NCBI RefSeq assembly: GCF_937936315.1
Contig: NZ_CALGWU010000027.1
Span: 1-19,473, forward strand
Direction: 5' to 3'
Length of the DNA stretch: 19,473 nucleotides
Source of the DNA: an uncultured Capnocytophaga sp.
GTDB lineage: Bacteria > Bacteroidota > Bacteroidia > Flavobacteriales > Flavobacteriaceae
Shown: one piece after another, positions 1-7,280 of the stretch
How positions within the stretch are numbered: the stretch's first letter is position 1
How the letters are laid out: each line of letters opens with the position of its first letter
Position numbers and translations under genes: made by a program
The notes under the pieces: generated by a model
What the model was told of the DNA's origin: nothing
The model's input: only the letters and a program-made list of their open reading frames with translations
Database searches by the model: none

Positions 1-70
1 AAAAGTGAATAGTTAAAAGTGAATAGTTAAAAGTGAATAGTTAAAAGTGAATAGTTAAAAGTGAATAGTG
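1..70. repeat. 14-bp tandem repeat array
   Basis: Five head-to-tail copies of the 14-mer AAAAGTGAATAGTT start at base 1; the fifth ends in G instead of T. The array may continue left of the window. Each unit can be read as two related heptamers. It lies just downstream of a leftward promoter (86-116), so it would be in the 5' leader of a gene that lies outside the window. Confidence 0.9.
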
Positions 71-85
71 AATGGTTATTTGCGG

Positions 86-116
86 CAAAGGTAGGGATAA
101 AATGTTAATTGGCAAA
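86..116 (-). promoter_or_regulatory. Bacteroidetes-type promoter reading left
   Basis: On the minus strand, TTTG (113-116) and TACCTTTG (86-93) are separated by 19 bp and match the Bacteroidetes consensus TTTG-N19-TAnnTTTG. Transcription would begin near base 80 and leave the window leftward through the 14-bp repeats. It follows the ppiD terminator, so it probably serves a separate gene beyond base 1. Confidence 0.65.
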
Positions 117-121
117 ATAAA

Positions 122-155
122 AGGAGTTAAAGAATGTTGGGATTCTTTAACTCCT
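122..155. terminator. Intrinsic terminator after ppiD
   Basis: A perfect 14-bp stem (122-135 with 142-155) encloses a 6-nt loop. On the minus strand, the direction of ppiD, it is followed by a T-rich stretch, TTTATTTTG. On the plus strand ATTTTTCTG follows, so it could act both ways. Confidence 0.85.
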
Positions 156-180
156 ATTTTTCTGATTTTTTTCCTATTTA

Positions 181-2298
181 TTAATAGAATGAACTTAGGT
201 TTTCTTTGATAGTAGCGCTGTTCTCTAATGATTTGAGAATGTTTTGGGCAGCGCGTTCAGTGCGAAGGTTTTCAACGGTTTCAGCTTGAGTTCTGTAATC
301 GGTGATTGCAGGGGCTATAGTAGCTGAAGTGAGTTGGATTACGTATACAGCGTTTTCACCATCGATAGGCTTAGAAATTTGCCCTTGTTTGAGTCCGAAT
401 GCAGCACCTACTACTTTAGGTTCACGACCTTCACCTATGATAGTTGGGTTTTTCATCACGAGACCAGTAGCGCTTTTTACTTCAGTTTTGTTAGCTGAAG
501 CGATGGCTTGGAGGCTGTTGCCTTTGGCTTTTTCTTTTAAAATAGCGGCTTTCTTTTCGCGGATGAGGATAGGTTTCACGATAGGAGCGGCATCTTGTGC
601 AGAGCTGAGTCCTTCTTCACCTTGTTTTACTAATTGAGCGACGATGTTGTTGCTTCCGGCGTTGAATCGCTTGATGTCACCTACTTTGGTGTCCTTATTG
701 AACAACCATTGTACGATGGCGCGGTTGCTACCTAATCCGATGATTTGGTCGTCGTTTTTATGGAGGTTATCGGCGCGGAGTACTGAAAGGTCGGATTTTT
801 TGGCGATGCTTGCAAATTCTTTTGGATTTTGAGAAGCCTTCATTTCAAAGTTAGAAACTTTAGAGAAAATCTCGCTTACAGTGGCTTCAGATGGTTCTAC
901 CGCACGGCTGATAGTGGCGATATTTACGGCTTCGGCTTTGCTTGTAACTTTTACGACGTGGAACCCAAAGTCGGTTTCAACAAGCCCTATGTTGCCAACG
1001 GGGTTAGCGAAAGCGAATTCTTCGAAAGGTTTTACCATTGCGCCTTTTCCAAAGAATCCGAGATCTCCACCACTATAAGCAGCGCCTGGTTCTTCAGAGT
1101 TTTCGCGAGCGAGTTCGGCAAAATCAGTACCTGCAGATTTAGCTTGCGCTAATAGTTCTTCGGCTTTAGCTTTAGCTTCTTCCTTAGTACGAGTGGTATT
1201 AGGAGTAGCGGCTTGGCTTCCTTGGTAGGCGATGAGGATGTGGCTTGCTTTTACGGCTCCGGCGGGCTCTTTGGCAACCATACGGCTGATTTTTAGGTTG
1301 CCGTCTTCTTCGTAAGGTCCGAATACTTTGCCTATAGGAAGAGCGTAAAGAGTATCGGCGTAAGCAGAGCGGATATTATCTTTATTTACGAAAGTGCTGT
1401 CATAAGGGACATTAGAGTTGCGATCTACGAACTCTTTAATATTCTTAGTTTTAGCAAATCCAGGAAGAGTGTCGTTGCTATTGGTTTTGCTGTTGAACAC
1501 GATTTCGGGTTGCAAAAGTTTGAGCAAGTTTTCTTTTTCAGCTTCAATGTCTTTTGCAGAAGGTTTTTCGTTCACTACAATATATTGGATGTTGCGATAA
1601 GCCTCTTGTTTGAATTGTTTTTCGTGTTTTTTGATGTAATCTTGGATTTCACCATCGGTAACGGTAACGTTTTTATCGTCGATAGAACTGTATTGCAACG
1701 CCACATAATTGATGTCGGCAAGGTCTTTTTCTTGGTGGTATTCCATTTCAGCTTCAGCATTGGTAACGCCGAGACCTGCACGGATAAGGCTGAAATACAT
1801 TTGTTGTTTAGCACCTTCTACGATAGCGTCTTCTTGCATTTTCCATTGAGCATAGGCTTCTGGATTGGTACTTTTGAGGGTAGCTAAGTAGTTAGTGAAT
1901 TTATGAGGGTCGAACACGCCAAACTCATTCACAAACTGAGGGTTTTGTGCTAAAGGAGTTTTAGCAAGGATAGCCAAAATTTGGTCTTTTTCAATGCTGA
2001 GACCTAGTTTGTCCACCTGTTGGTTGAGGAGGATTTCTTGGACTTTTTGTTCCCACACGTATTTAGCGGCTTCGATGCTGCTTACTTGTCCGTTAGCTTG
2101 ACGGGTAGCGTTTTCCACTTGTTGACGGAAAGCGTCGATAGAGACATCTTCGCCATTTACGGTTCCTATTTCGTTAGGCATATGGTTGCTAAAGCGACCT
2201 TTACCGATAAAATCGGAGATGATGAAAGCGAAGAGGGCAAGCCCTATAATCGCGATAAGGAATACGGTTTTACTTCTAATCTTTTCGAGTACTGCCAT
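181..2298 (-). CDS. ppiD: Membrane-anchored peptidyl-prolyl isomerase, PpiD/SurA type
   Basis: Predicted periplasmic folding factor that catalyses cis-trans isomerisation at proline and chaperones exported and outer-membrane proteins. The 705-aa product has one N-terminal membrane segment (about residues 12-31) and then a SurA-like N-terminal chaperone region (about 45-190). A parvulin/PpiC domain spans about 345-455, with the hallmarks SHIL (352-355), GGDLGFF (410-416) and FGFHVVKV (444-451). The C-terminal half holds a second region without parvulin hallmarks. The architecture and length match PpiD-like proteins of Flavobacteriia. It has its own promoter (2354-2383) and terminator (122-155), so it is probably monocistronic. 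It is divergent from the LRR gene. The family call is firm; PpiD versus another SurA-like name is a convention. Confidence 0.93.
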   Translation of the reverse strand: MAVLEKIRSKTVFLIAIIGLALFAFIISDFIGKGRFSNHMPNEIGTVNGEDVSIDAFRQQVENATRQANGQVSSIEAAKYVWEQKVQEILLNQQVDKLGLSIEKDQILAILAKTPLAQNPQFVNEFGVFDPHKFTNYLATLKSTNPEAYAQWKMQEDAIVEGAKQQMYFSLIRAGLGVTNAEAEMEYHQEKDLADINYVALQYSSIDDKNVTVTDGEIQDYIKKHEKQFKQEAYRNIQYIVVNEKPSAKDIEAEKENLLKLLQPEIVFNSKTNSNDTLPGFAKTKNIKEFVDRNSNVPYDSTFVNKDNIRSAYADTLYALPIGKVFGPYEEDGNLKISRMVAKEPAGAVKASHILIAYQGSQAATPNTTRTKEEAKAKAEELLAQAKSAGTDFAELARENSEEPGAAYSGGDLGFFGKGAMVKPFEEFAFANPVGNIGLVETDFGFHVVKVTSKAEAVNIATISRAVEPSEATVSEIFSKVSNFEMKASQNPKEFASIAKKSDLSVLRADNLHKNDDQIIGLGSNRAIVQWLFNKDTKVGDIKRFNAGSNNIVAQLVKQGEEGLSSAQDAAPIVKPILIREKKAAILKEKAKGNSLQAIASANKTEVKSATGLVMKNPTIIGEGREPKVVGAAFGLKQGQISKPIDGENAVYVIQLTSATIAPAITDYRTQAETVENLRTERAAQNILKSLENSATIKENLSSFY

Positions 2299-2353
2299 TG
2301 TTTATAATTCGTTTATAAGAGTATAAAAATGTTTGGTGTTATTAATCAAACGG

Positions 2354-2383
2354 CAAAAGTAATACTTTTTGTGTAAATGCAAA
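2354..2383 (-). promoter_or_regulatory. Promoter of the ppiD-like gene
   Basis: On the minus strand, TTTG (2380-2383) and TACTTTTG (2354-2361) are 18 bp apart, close to the Bacteroidetes consensus. The -7 box ends about 55 bp upstream of the ATG at 2298. Confidence 0.75.
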
Positions 2384-2408
2384 AATATTTTTAAGATTTT
2401 TTATAAGA

Positions 2409-2436
2409 TAAGAGGTAAGAAGTAAGAGATAAGAGA
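2409..2436. repeat. Heptamer tandem repeat TAAGARR
   Basis: Four consecutive 7-bp units (TAAGAGG, TAAGAAG, TAAGAGA, TAAGAGA) lie between the divergent promoters of the ppiD-like and LRR genes. The rest of the 306-bp gap (2299-2604) is AT-rich and shows nothing else apart from the two promoters. Confidence 0.8.
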
Positions 2437-2554
2437 TTGTTGTGAAGTGTGGTATGGGTAATTTTATGATTTTTTTTTGGAGTAGTTATTTGTAATAGGG
2501 AGGTTCGTTGTGGCTTCGTTATGTGTTCGTTGAGTGTTCGGATAGAGTGTTTTT

Positions 2555-2585
2555 TTTGTTATTTGGTAATTATTTTGTACTTTTG
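2555..2585 (+). promoter_or_regulatory. Promoter of the LRR gene; fixes its start
   Basis: TTTG (2555-2558) and TACTTTTG (2578-2585) are exactly 19 bp apart. The promoter lies inside the longest possible open frame (from 2521), so an ATG at 2521 cannot be the start on this transcript. The first in-frame ATG downstream is at 2605 and is followed by a good signal peptide. Confidence 0.8.
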
Positions 2586-2604
2586 CCGTTTGAAATGTAA
2601 AAAA

Positions 2605-3993
2605 ATGAAGACTGTCGCTCTTTATAAATACTTGTTTATAGTATTGTTTTTCGGCGTACGATTAGTGTTGGCTCAGCAAGGTGTTGAAGCGCTTTTCATC
2701 AAAGAAGGGGTTTTACTCAAGTGTGAGGATGCTAAGATACCTTCTGATGGCTATATAGCGTTGCCTCATACGGTAAAAGCAATTGCAGCTGAAGCATTTA
2801 AAGGTTGTACGCGCTTGCAAAGGATTAGCGTCTCGGGTGGGGTAACCACTATTGGGGATCGCGCTTTTGTGGGGTGTAATCATCTTACTAAAGTGGAGAT
2901 GTTGCCTAACTCGGTGACGGCTATTGGGGTGCAGGCGTTTGCTTTTTGTCCTAAGTTAAAGGAAATTAACTTGCCTAACACAGTAGCGACAATAGGGGAG
3001 GAGGCTTTTAGAGGTTGTTTTGCTCTGGAACGCATTGAAATACCCGAGGCTATGAGTCTTATTGGCAGCAGTGCTTTTATAGATTGCTCAGGGCTTAAGC
3101 AGGTGGTGTTTTTGAGTAATGAACTTAGTGTATTGCCTTCGCAGTTGTTCTATCAGTGTAAGGTGCTTTCACAAGTAACTTTGCCGCCGAGCTTGCGACA
3201 TATTAAAAGTAGCACCTTTGCGTATTGTGAGTCACTTCCAGAATTGGAACTGCCAGAGAAATTGGAAATCATAGGTGACGATGCTTTTGAGTATTGCAAA
3301 TCACTTAAGGGAATGAGTATTCCTGATAATGTGTTTTTTATTGGGTCAAGTGCCTTTCATAGTTGTAGTGCTTTAGCAACGCTGAAATTGCCTTATGGTT
3401 TGCGACATATATTAAACGATACTTTTTTAGATTGTACGAGTTTGAGTTCGGTGGTAATTCCAGATACAGTGGAGAAAATCAATATGCAGGCATTCAGGAA
3501 TTGTACTTCATTACTTACTGTCCAAATGCCTTTAGCGCTTACCGATATTTATTATGGAGCTTTCTATGGTTGTAGAAATTTGCAATATATTGATTTGCCT
3601 GAGGGTGTTAAATATATAGGAGTGTTTGCTTTTGCCGAATGTGCAAGTCTGCAAACTGTAGAGCTACCTCGTGCGGTGGTAGATGTTGCTGCTAAGGTTT
3701 TTTATAATTGTGCCAATCTTACTGAAGTAAACTTGTCTAAATTTACTACTTCTATAGGGGTGCAATCATTTTATGGGTGTGCAAACTTAAAAGAGTTAAA
3801 ATTGCCTAATACAGTAGAAAAGATAGATTTGGCAGCCTTTGAAAATAGTGGTCTTGCTGAATTGCATTGTCGTGCAATTACTCCACCAGTGGTGAATCGA
3901 AGTTTTGGATATAGAGGAAAAGTGCTAGTGCCCTATCGCTCATTAGAGCTTTACAAACAAGCTGAAGGATGGAAAGATTGTGCTTTGGAATAA
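2605..3993 (+). CDS. Exported BspA-type leucine-rich-repeat protein
   Basis: A 462-aa protein with a signal peptide (basic MKTVALYK, a hydrophobic stretch, likely cleavage near residue 23 before QQG). Some 15-16 repeats of about 23 residues follow, of the form LxxIxLPxxVxxIGxxAFxxCxx, the LRR_5 / Treponema pallidum-like class of BspA. The end, with VLVPYRSLELYKQAEGW, is the usual BspA-like cap. I see no type IX secretion C-terminal domain and no lipobox, so final location is uncertain (periplasm or outer surface). In this family such proteins often bind host or bacterial surface ligands; no ligand can be read here. The start at 2605 is chosen over 2521 because the promoter overlaps the upstream extension and the signal peptide begins here. 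It directly precedes secE but the latter has its own promoter. Confidence 0.92.
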   Translation: MKTVALYKYLFIVLFFGVRLVLAQQGVEALFIKEGVLLKCEDAKIPSDGYIALPHTVKAIAAEAFKGCTRLQRISVSGGVTTIGDRAFVGCNHLTKVEMLPNSVTAIGVQAFAFCPKLKEINLPNTVATIGEEAFRGCFALERIEIPEAMSLIGSSAFIDCSGLKQVVFLSNELSVLPSQLFYQCKVLSQVTLPPSLRHIKSSTFAYCESLPELELPEKLEIIGDDAFEYCKSLKGMSIPDNVFFIGSSAFHSCSALATLKLPYGLRHILNDTFLDCTSLSSVVIPDTVEKINMQAFRNCTSLLTVQMPLALTDIYYGAFYGCRNLQYIDLPEGVKYIGVFAFAECASLQTVELPRAVVDVAAKVFYNCANLTEVNLSKFTTSIGVQSFYGCANLKELKLPNTVEKIDLAAFENSGLAELHCRAITPPVVNRSFGYRGKVLVPYRSLELYKQAEGWKDCALE

Positions 3994-4010
3994 AAAAATA
4001 TTCTAAAAAG

Positions 4011-4042
4011 TTTGGCGGATTAAAATTTTCGCCGTACTTTTG
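4011..4042 (+). promoter_or_regulatory. Promoter of the secE-nusG-ribosomal operon
   Basis: TTTG (4011-4014) and TACTTTTG (4035-4042) are separated by 20 bp and fit the Bacteroidetes consensus. The box begins 18 bp after the LRR stop codon and leaves a leader of about 50 nt before secE. This separates the operon from the LRR gene. Confidence 0.8.
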
Positions 4043-4100
4043 CCACCCAAAAGCGCATATAAATAGGCGTGATATTATTCATTAATAATACTAATAAGTT

Positions 4101-4286
4101 ATGATTCAATACGTTAAAGAGTCTTATGAAGAGTTAACTAACCACGTTACGTGGCCTAATGTTTCTGATGCACAAAAAGAAATGGTGGTAGTAGTGGTGT
4201 TTTCAATCCTGTTTTCTTTAGTAATTTGGGGAATGGATTCTTCATTCGAATACCTTATAGGTAAGTATTTTGAATTTATGAAATAA
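4101..4286 (+). CDS. secE: Preprotein translocase subunit SecE
   Basis: A 61-aa protein with the short bacterial SecE layout: an amphipathic cytoplasmic helix with the motif EELTNHVTWP (residues 10-19), then a single membrane segment (about 29-45). SecE clamps SecY in the Sec translocon of the inner membrane. The position immediately before nusG is the classical arrangement. It is the first gene after the promoter at 4011-4042. Confidence 0.96.
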   Translation: MIQYVKESYEELTNHVTWPNVSDAQKEMVVVVVFSILFSLVIWGMDSSFEYLIGKYFEFMK

Positions 4287-4297
4287 AAACAGCAACG

Positions 4298-4849
4298 ATG
4301 TCTGGATTAATAGAAAAAAAATGGTATGTAATTAAAACCGTTACCGGTCAGGAGAACAAAATAAAAAACTACATAGAGAACGAGACTTCTCGTTTAGGTT
4401 ATGCCGACTATGTGGAGGAAGTTTTAGTGCCTACTGAAAAGGTGGTTCAAGTGCGTAACGGCAAGAAAATCACCAAAGATAGAGTGCACATGCCTGGCTA
4501 TGTAATGGTGAAAGTTCACTTAGCAGGTGAGGTAGTGCATATCATTAAGTCTATCCCAGGGGTAGTAGGTTTCTTGAGTGAAACCAAAGGAGGTGATCCA
4601 CTGCCATTGCGTAAAGCCGATGTAAACCGTATGCTTGGTCAGGTAGACGAATTAGCTGAAACGGTAGAAACAGTAGCTATTCCTTTTGAAGTAGGCGAAA
4701 TGGTAAAACTTATCGATGGTCCTTTCAATGGTTTTAACGGTACTATAGAACGTGTGAACGAAGAAAAACGCAAACTTGAAGTGATGGTGAAAATCTTCGG
4801 ACGTAAAACACCTTTAGAACTAAGCTATACCCAAGTAGAAAAATTGTAA
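4298..4849 (+). CDS. nusG: Transcription termination/antitermination factor NusG
   Basis: A 183-aa protein with an N-terminal NGN domain (KKWYVIKTVTGQENKIKNYI near the start, MPGYVMVKV in the middle) and a C-terminal KOW domain (GPFNGFNGTIERVNEEKRKL). It binds RNA polymerase and couples elongation to Rho or to the ribosome. It begins 11 bp after secE. The length is normal. Confidence 0.97.
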   Translation: MSGLIEKKWYVIKTVTGQENKIKNYIENETSRLGYADYVEEVLVPTEKVVQVRNGKKITKDRVHMPGYVMVKVHLAGEVVHIIKSIPGVVGFLSETKGGDPLPLRKADVNRMLGQVDELAETVETVAIPFEVGEMVKLIDGPFNGFNGTIERVNEEKRKLEVMVKIFGRKTPLELSYTQVEKL

Positions 4850-4895
4850 CAAAGTCCTCATAAGAGGCATTTAAATAAATTATTAATTATAAACA

Positions 4896-5333
4896 ATGGC
4901 AAAAGAAATTAGTAAAGTAGTTAAACTACAAGCTCGGGGAGGTCAAGCGAATCCTTCGCCACCAATTGGACCCGCATTAGGTGCTGCCGGTGTTAATATT
5001 ATGGAGTTCTGCAAGCAGTTCAATGCTCGTACGCAGGACAAACAAGGAAAAGTAATTCCTGTAGTTATCACCGTTTATAAAGACAAGTCTTTCGACTTTG
5101 TTATCAAAACTGCACCTGCTGCTGTTCAGCTGTTGGAAGCCGCTAAGGTTAAAGGAGGTTCCGGAGAGCCAAACCGTAAGAAAGTAGCAAGTATCACTTG
5201 GGAACAAGTGAGAGCAATTGCAGAAGACAAAATGCCTGATTTAAATGCATTTACAATCGAGTCTGCAATGAGTATGGTTGCTGGTACGGCACGTTCAATG
5301 GGTATATCAGTAACTGGAGAAAAACCTTTTTAA
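4896..5333 (+). CDS. rplK: 50S ribosomal protein L11
   Basis: A 145-aa protein with the L11 signature PPIGPALGAAGVNIMEFCKQ near residues 22-41 and the C-terminal rRNA-binding domain ending in GTARSMGI. It forms the GTPase-associated centre with 23S rRNA and the L10/L12 stalk. It lies 46 bp after nusG and 12 bp before rplA, as in nearly all bacteria. Confidence 0.98.
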   Translation: MAKEISKVVKLQARGGQANPSPPIGPALGAAGVNIMEFCKQFNARTQDKQGKVIPVVITVYKDKSFDFVIKTAPAAVQLLEAAKVKGGSGEPNRKKVASITWEQVRAIAEDKMPDLNAFTIESAMSMVAGTARSMGISVTGEKPF

Positions 5334-5345
5334 TCGCAAAGCAAT

Positions 5346-6035
5346 ATGGCAAAATTAACAAAGAAACACAAAGAAGCTCTTGCAAAAGTTGATAGCAACA
5401 AGCTATATTCACTCAAAGAGGCTTCAGCATTATTGAAAGAAATCACTTACACTAAATTTGATGCTTCTGTAGATATTGCAGTGCGTTTAGGGGTAGACCC
5501 ACGTAAAGCAAACCAAATGGTACGCGGTGTAGTTACGCTTCCTCACGGAACTGGTAAAGATGTTCGTGTACTCGCATTAGTAACTCCAGATAAAGAAGCT
5601 GAAGCTAAAGCTGCTGGAGCAGACTATGTAGGTCTTGATGAGTATCTACAAAAAATCAAAGACGGCTGGACTGATGTAGACGTAATCGTTACTATGCCTG
5701 CTGTAATGGGTAAATTAGGTCCTTTAGGACGTGTCCTCGGTCCTCGCGGATTGATGCCAAACCCTAAAACCGGTACCGTTACTATGGAAATTGGTAAAGC
5801 TGTACAAGAAGTGAAATCTGGTAAAATCGATTTCCGTGTGGATAAAACAGGTATCGTACACGCTTCTATCGGTAAAGTATCATTCACAGCCGATAAAATT
5901 GTAGACAACGCTAACGAGTTGATCCAAACATTAATAAAGATGAAGCCTACCGCTGCTAAAGGTACGTATATGAAATCTATTTATCTTTCATCTACTATGA
6001 GCCCAAGTGTAGCTGTAGATCCTAAAACAGTTTAA
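5346..6035 (+). CDS. rplA: 50S ribosomal protein L1
   Basis: A 229-aa protein with the L1 signature region (VMGKLGPLGRVLGPRGLMPN about 120-139, then PKTGTVT). L1 forms the mobile L1 stalk at the ribosomal E site and in other bacteria represses its own operon mRNA. I did not identify a clear L1-binding mimic in the leader. Full length and intact. Confidence 0.98.
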   Translation: MAKLTKKHKEALAKVDSNKLYSLKEASALLKEITYTKFDASVDIAVRLGVDPRKANQMVRGVVTLPHGTGKDVRVLALVTPDKEAEAKAAGADYVGLDEYLQKIKDGWTDVDVIVTMPAVMGKLGPLGRVLGPRGLMPNPKTGTVTMEIGKAVQEVKSGKIDFRVDKTGIVHASIGKVSFTADKIVDNANELIQTLIKMKPTAAKGTYMKSIYLSSTMSPSVAVDPKTV

Positions 6036-6057
6036 TTTGTAGTTAAAAACCGAAATT

Positions 6058-6573
6058 ATGACAAGAGAAGAAAAATCATTAGTAATAGATAATTTAACTG
6101 CACAGTTAGCTGAAAATAACGTTATTTATGTAGCAGATTTAACTGGTTTGAACGCTCAAGAAACAACGGCTTTACGTCGTGCTTGTTTTAAAGCGAATAT
6201 CAAATTAGCAGTTGTGAAAAATACCTTGCTTTCTAAAGCAATGGAGGCTTCAGAGAAAGAATTTGGCGAATTGCCAAGCATTCTCAAAGGCAACACTTCT
6301 TTGATGTATGCTGAAGTAGGTAATGTACCTGCAAAACTCATTAAAGAATTCCGTAAAAAATCAGATAAACCTATTTTGAAAGGAGCTTATGTAGATGCAG
6401 CTGTATTTATTGGTGATAGCCAATTAGATGCATTAGCAGCTCTCAAATCTAAAAACGAAGTTATTGGCGATATCATTGGATTGCTCCAATCACCTGCCAA
6501 AAACGTTGTTTCAGCTCTCAAATCAGGTGGTGGCAAATTGGCTGGTATCATCAAAACTTTATCTGAAAAGTAA
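6058..6573 (+). CDS. rplJ: 50S ribosomal protein L10
   Basis: A 171-aa protein with a typical L10 N-terminus (MTREEKSLVIDNLTAQL, then YVADLTGLNAQETTALRR) and an Ala/Lys-rich C-terminal helix that carries L7/L12 dimers. It is the base of the ribosomal stalk that recruits translation GTPases. It is separated from rplA by 22 bp and from rplL by 53 bp. Confidence 0.97.
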   Translation: MTREEKSLVIDNLTAQLAENNVIYVADLTGLNAQETTALRRACFKANIKLAVVKNTLLSKAMEASEKEFGELPSILKGNTSLMYAEVGNVPAKLIKEFRKKSDKPILKGAYVDAAVFIGDSQLDALAALKSKNEVIGDIIGLLQSPAKNVVSALKSGGGKLAGIIKTLSEK

Positions 6574-6626
6574 AACAGAACACACAGAATTTATTTTTAA
6601 ACAATTAAACAAAAACGATAGAAAAA

Positions 6627-7007
6627 ATGGCAGATTTAAAAAATTTCGCAGAACAATTAGTAAACTTAACCGTTAAAGAAGTAAATGAGCTTGCTCAAAT
6701 CTTGAAAGAAGAGTATGGCATCGAGCCAGCTGCAGCAGCAGTAGCAGTAGCAGCAGGTCCAGCAGCAGGTGGTGCTGGTGAAGCAGCCGCTGAAAAAACA
6801 GAATTCGACGTAATCTTGAAATCAGCAGGTGCTAACAAATTAGCGGTTGTTAAATTAGTAAAAGATCTTACTGGTCTTGGACTTAAAGAAGCTAAAGAAG
6901 TTGTAGACGGCGCTCCTTCTAAAGTAAAAGAAGGTGTTTCTAAAGAAGAAGCTGAAGGGCTTAAAAAATCTTTAGAAGAAGCTGGTGCTGAAGTAGAATT
7001 GAAATAA
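6627..7007 (+). CDS. rplL: 50S ribosomal protein L7/L12
   Basis: A 126-aa acidic protein with an N-terminal dimerisation helix (LKNFAEQLVNLTVKEVNELA), an Ala/Gly-rich hinge (about residues 34-57) and the conserved C-terminal GTPase-contacting domain (LKEAKEVVDGAPSKVKEGVS). It is present in several copies per ribosome. The next gene is rpoB, but a 273-bp structured gap with a perfect hairpin lies between. Confidence 0.98.
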   Translation: MADLKNFAEQLVNLTVKEVNELAQILKEEYGIEPAAAAVAVAAGPAAGGAGEAAAEKTEFDVILKSAGANKLAVVKLVKDLTGLGLKEAKEVVDGAPSKVKEGVSKEEAEGLKKSLEEAGAEVELK

Positions 7008-7028
7008 TTTTACTTATAAACCCTATAA

Positions 7029-7065
7029 GGTTTAGGTCTTTTTCAATGGCAAAAAGACCTAAACC
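7029..7065 (+). terminator. Attenuator-like hairpin between rplL and rpoB
   Basis: A perfect 15-bp stem (7029-7043 with 7051-7065), loop CAATGGC, is followed by ATTTTG. It begins 22 bases after the rplL stop. In E. coli the same gap holds a partial terminator that lowers RNA polymerase synthesis relative to L7/L12; an equivalent role is inferred here. The T tract is weak, so partial termination or an RNA-processing site are both possible. Confidence 0.7.
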
Positions 7066-7104
7066 ATTTTGTAATTTAAAGCAACAATACAACAACAATA
7101 TAAT

Positions 7105-7196
7105 GGTAAGACCTATCTTGCCAACCCTCAAACAAGCAACTCATCAACTTTAAGCAAAGTCTGCAATAGTCTTTCCCACTACAAACTTTGTTTGAG
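7105..7196 (+). promoter_or_regulatory. Structured rpoB leader with two further hairpins
   Basis: Hairpin one pairs 7105-7111 with 7116-7122 (one G-U pair, loop CCTA). Hairpin two pairs CTCAAACAA (7127-7135) with TTGTTTGAG (7188-7196). A small local hairpin at the 3' arm (CAAAC-TTT-GTTTG, 7182-7194) would compete with it. I see no convincing TTTG/TAnnTTTG promoter in 7066-7280, so rpoB probably depends on read-through from upstream. Confidence 0.4.
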
Positions 7197-7280
7197 TTTC
7201 AAAATAATAATTGCTGTTAAAAGCTAACTGACTAACAACTTACTACTAACACACTAAACAATAATATTAAAGTAAAGAAA

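Noticed and set aside
1..70. CRISPR array
   Set aside because: Units are contiguous without spacers, so it is a plain tandem repeat.
302..1887. Several plus-strand open frames opposite the ppiD-like gene
   Set aside because: They are antisense shadows of a well-recognised gene, with no protein-like features or start context.
2521..2604. N-terminal extension of the LRR protein from the ATG at 2521
   Set aside because: The promoter boxes at 2555-2585 lie inside it and the signal peptide begins at the ATG at 2605.
4855..4868. Small CCTC-ATAA-GAGG hairpin before rplK as an L1-binding site
   Set aside because: Only four base pairs and no visible likeness to the 23S rRNA target.
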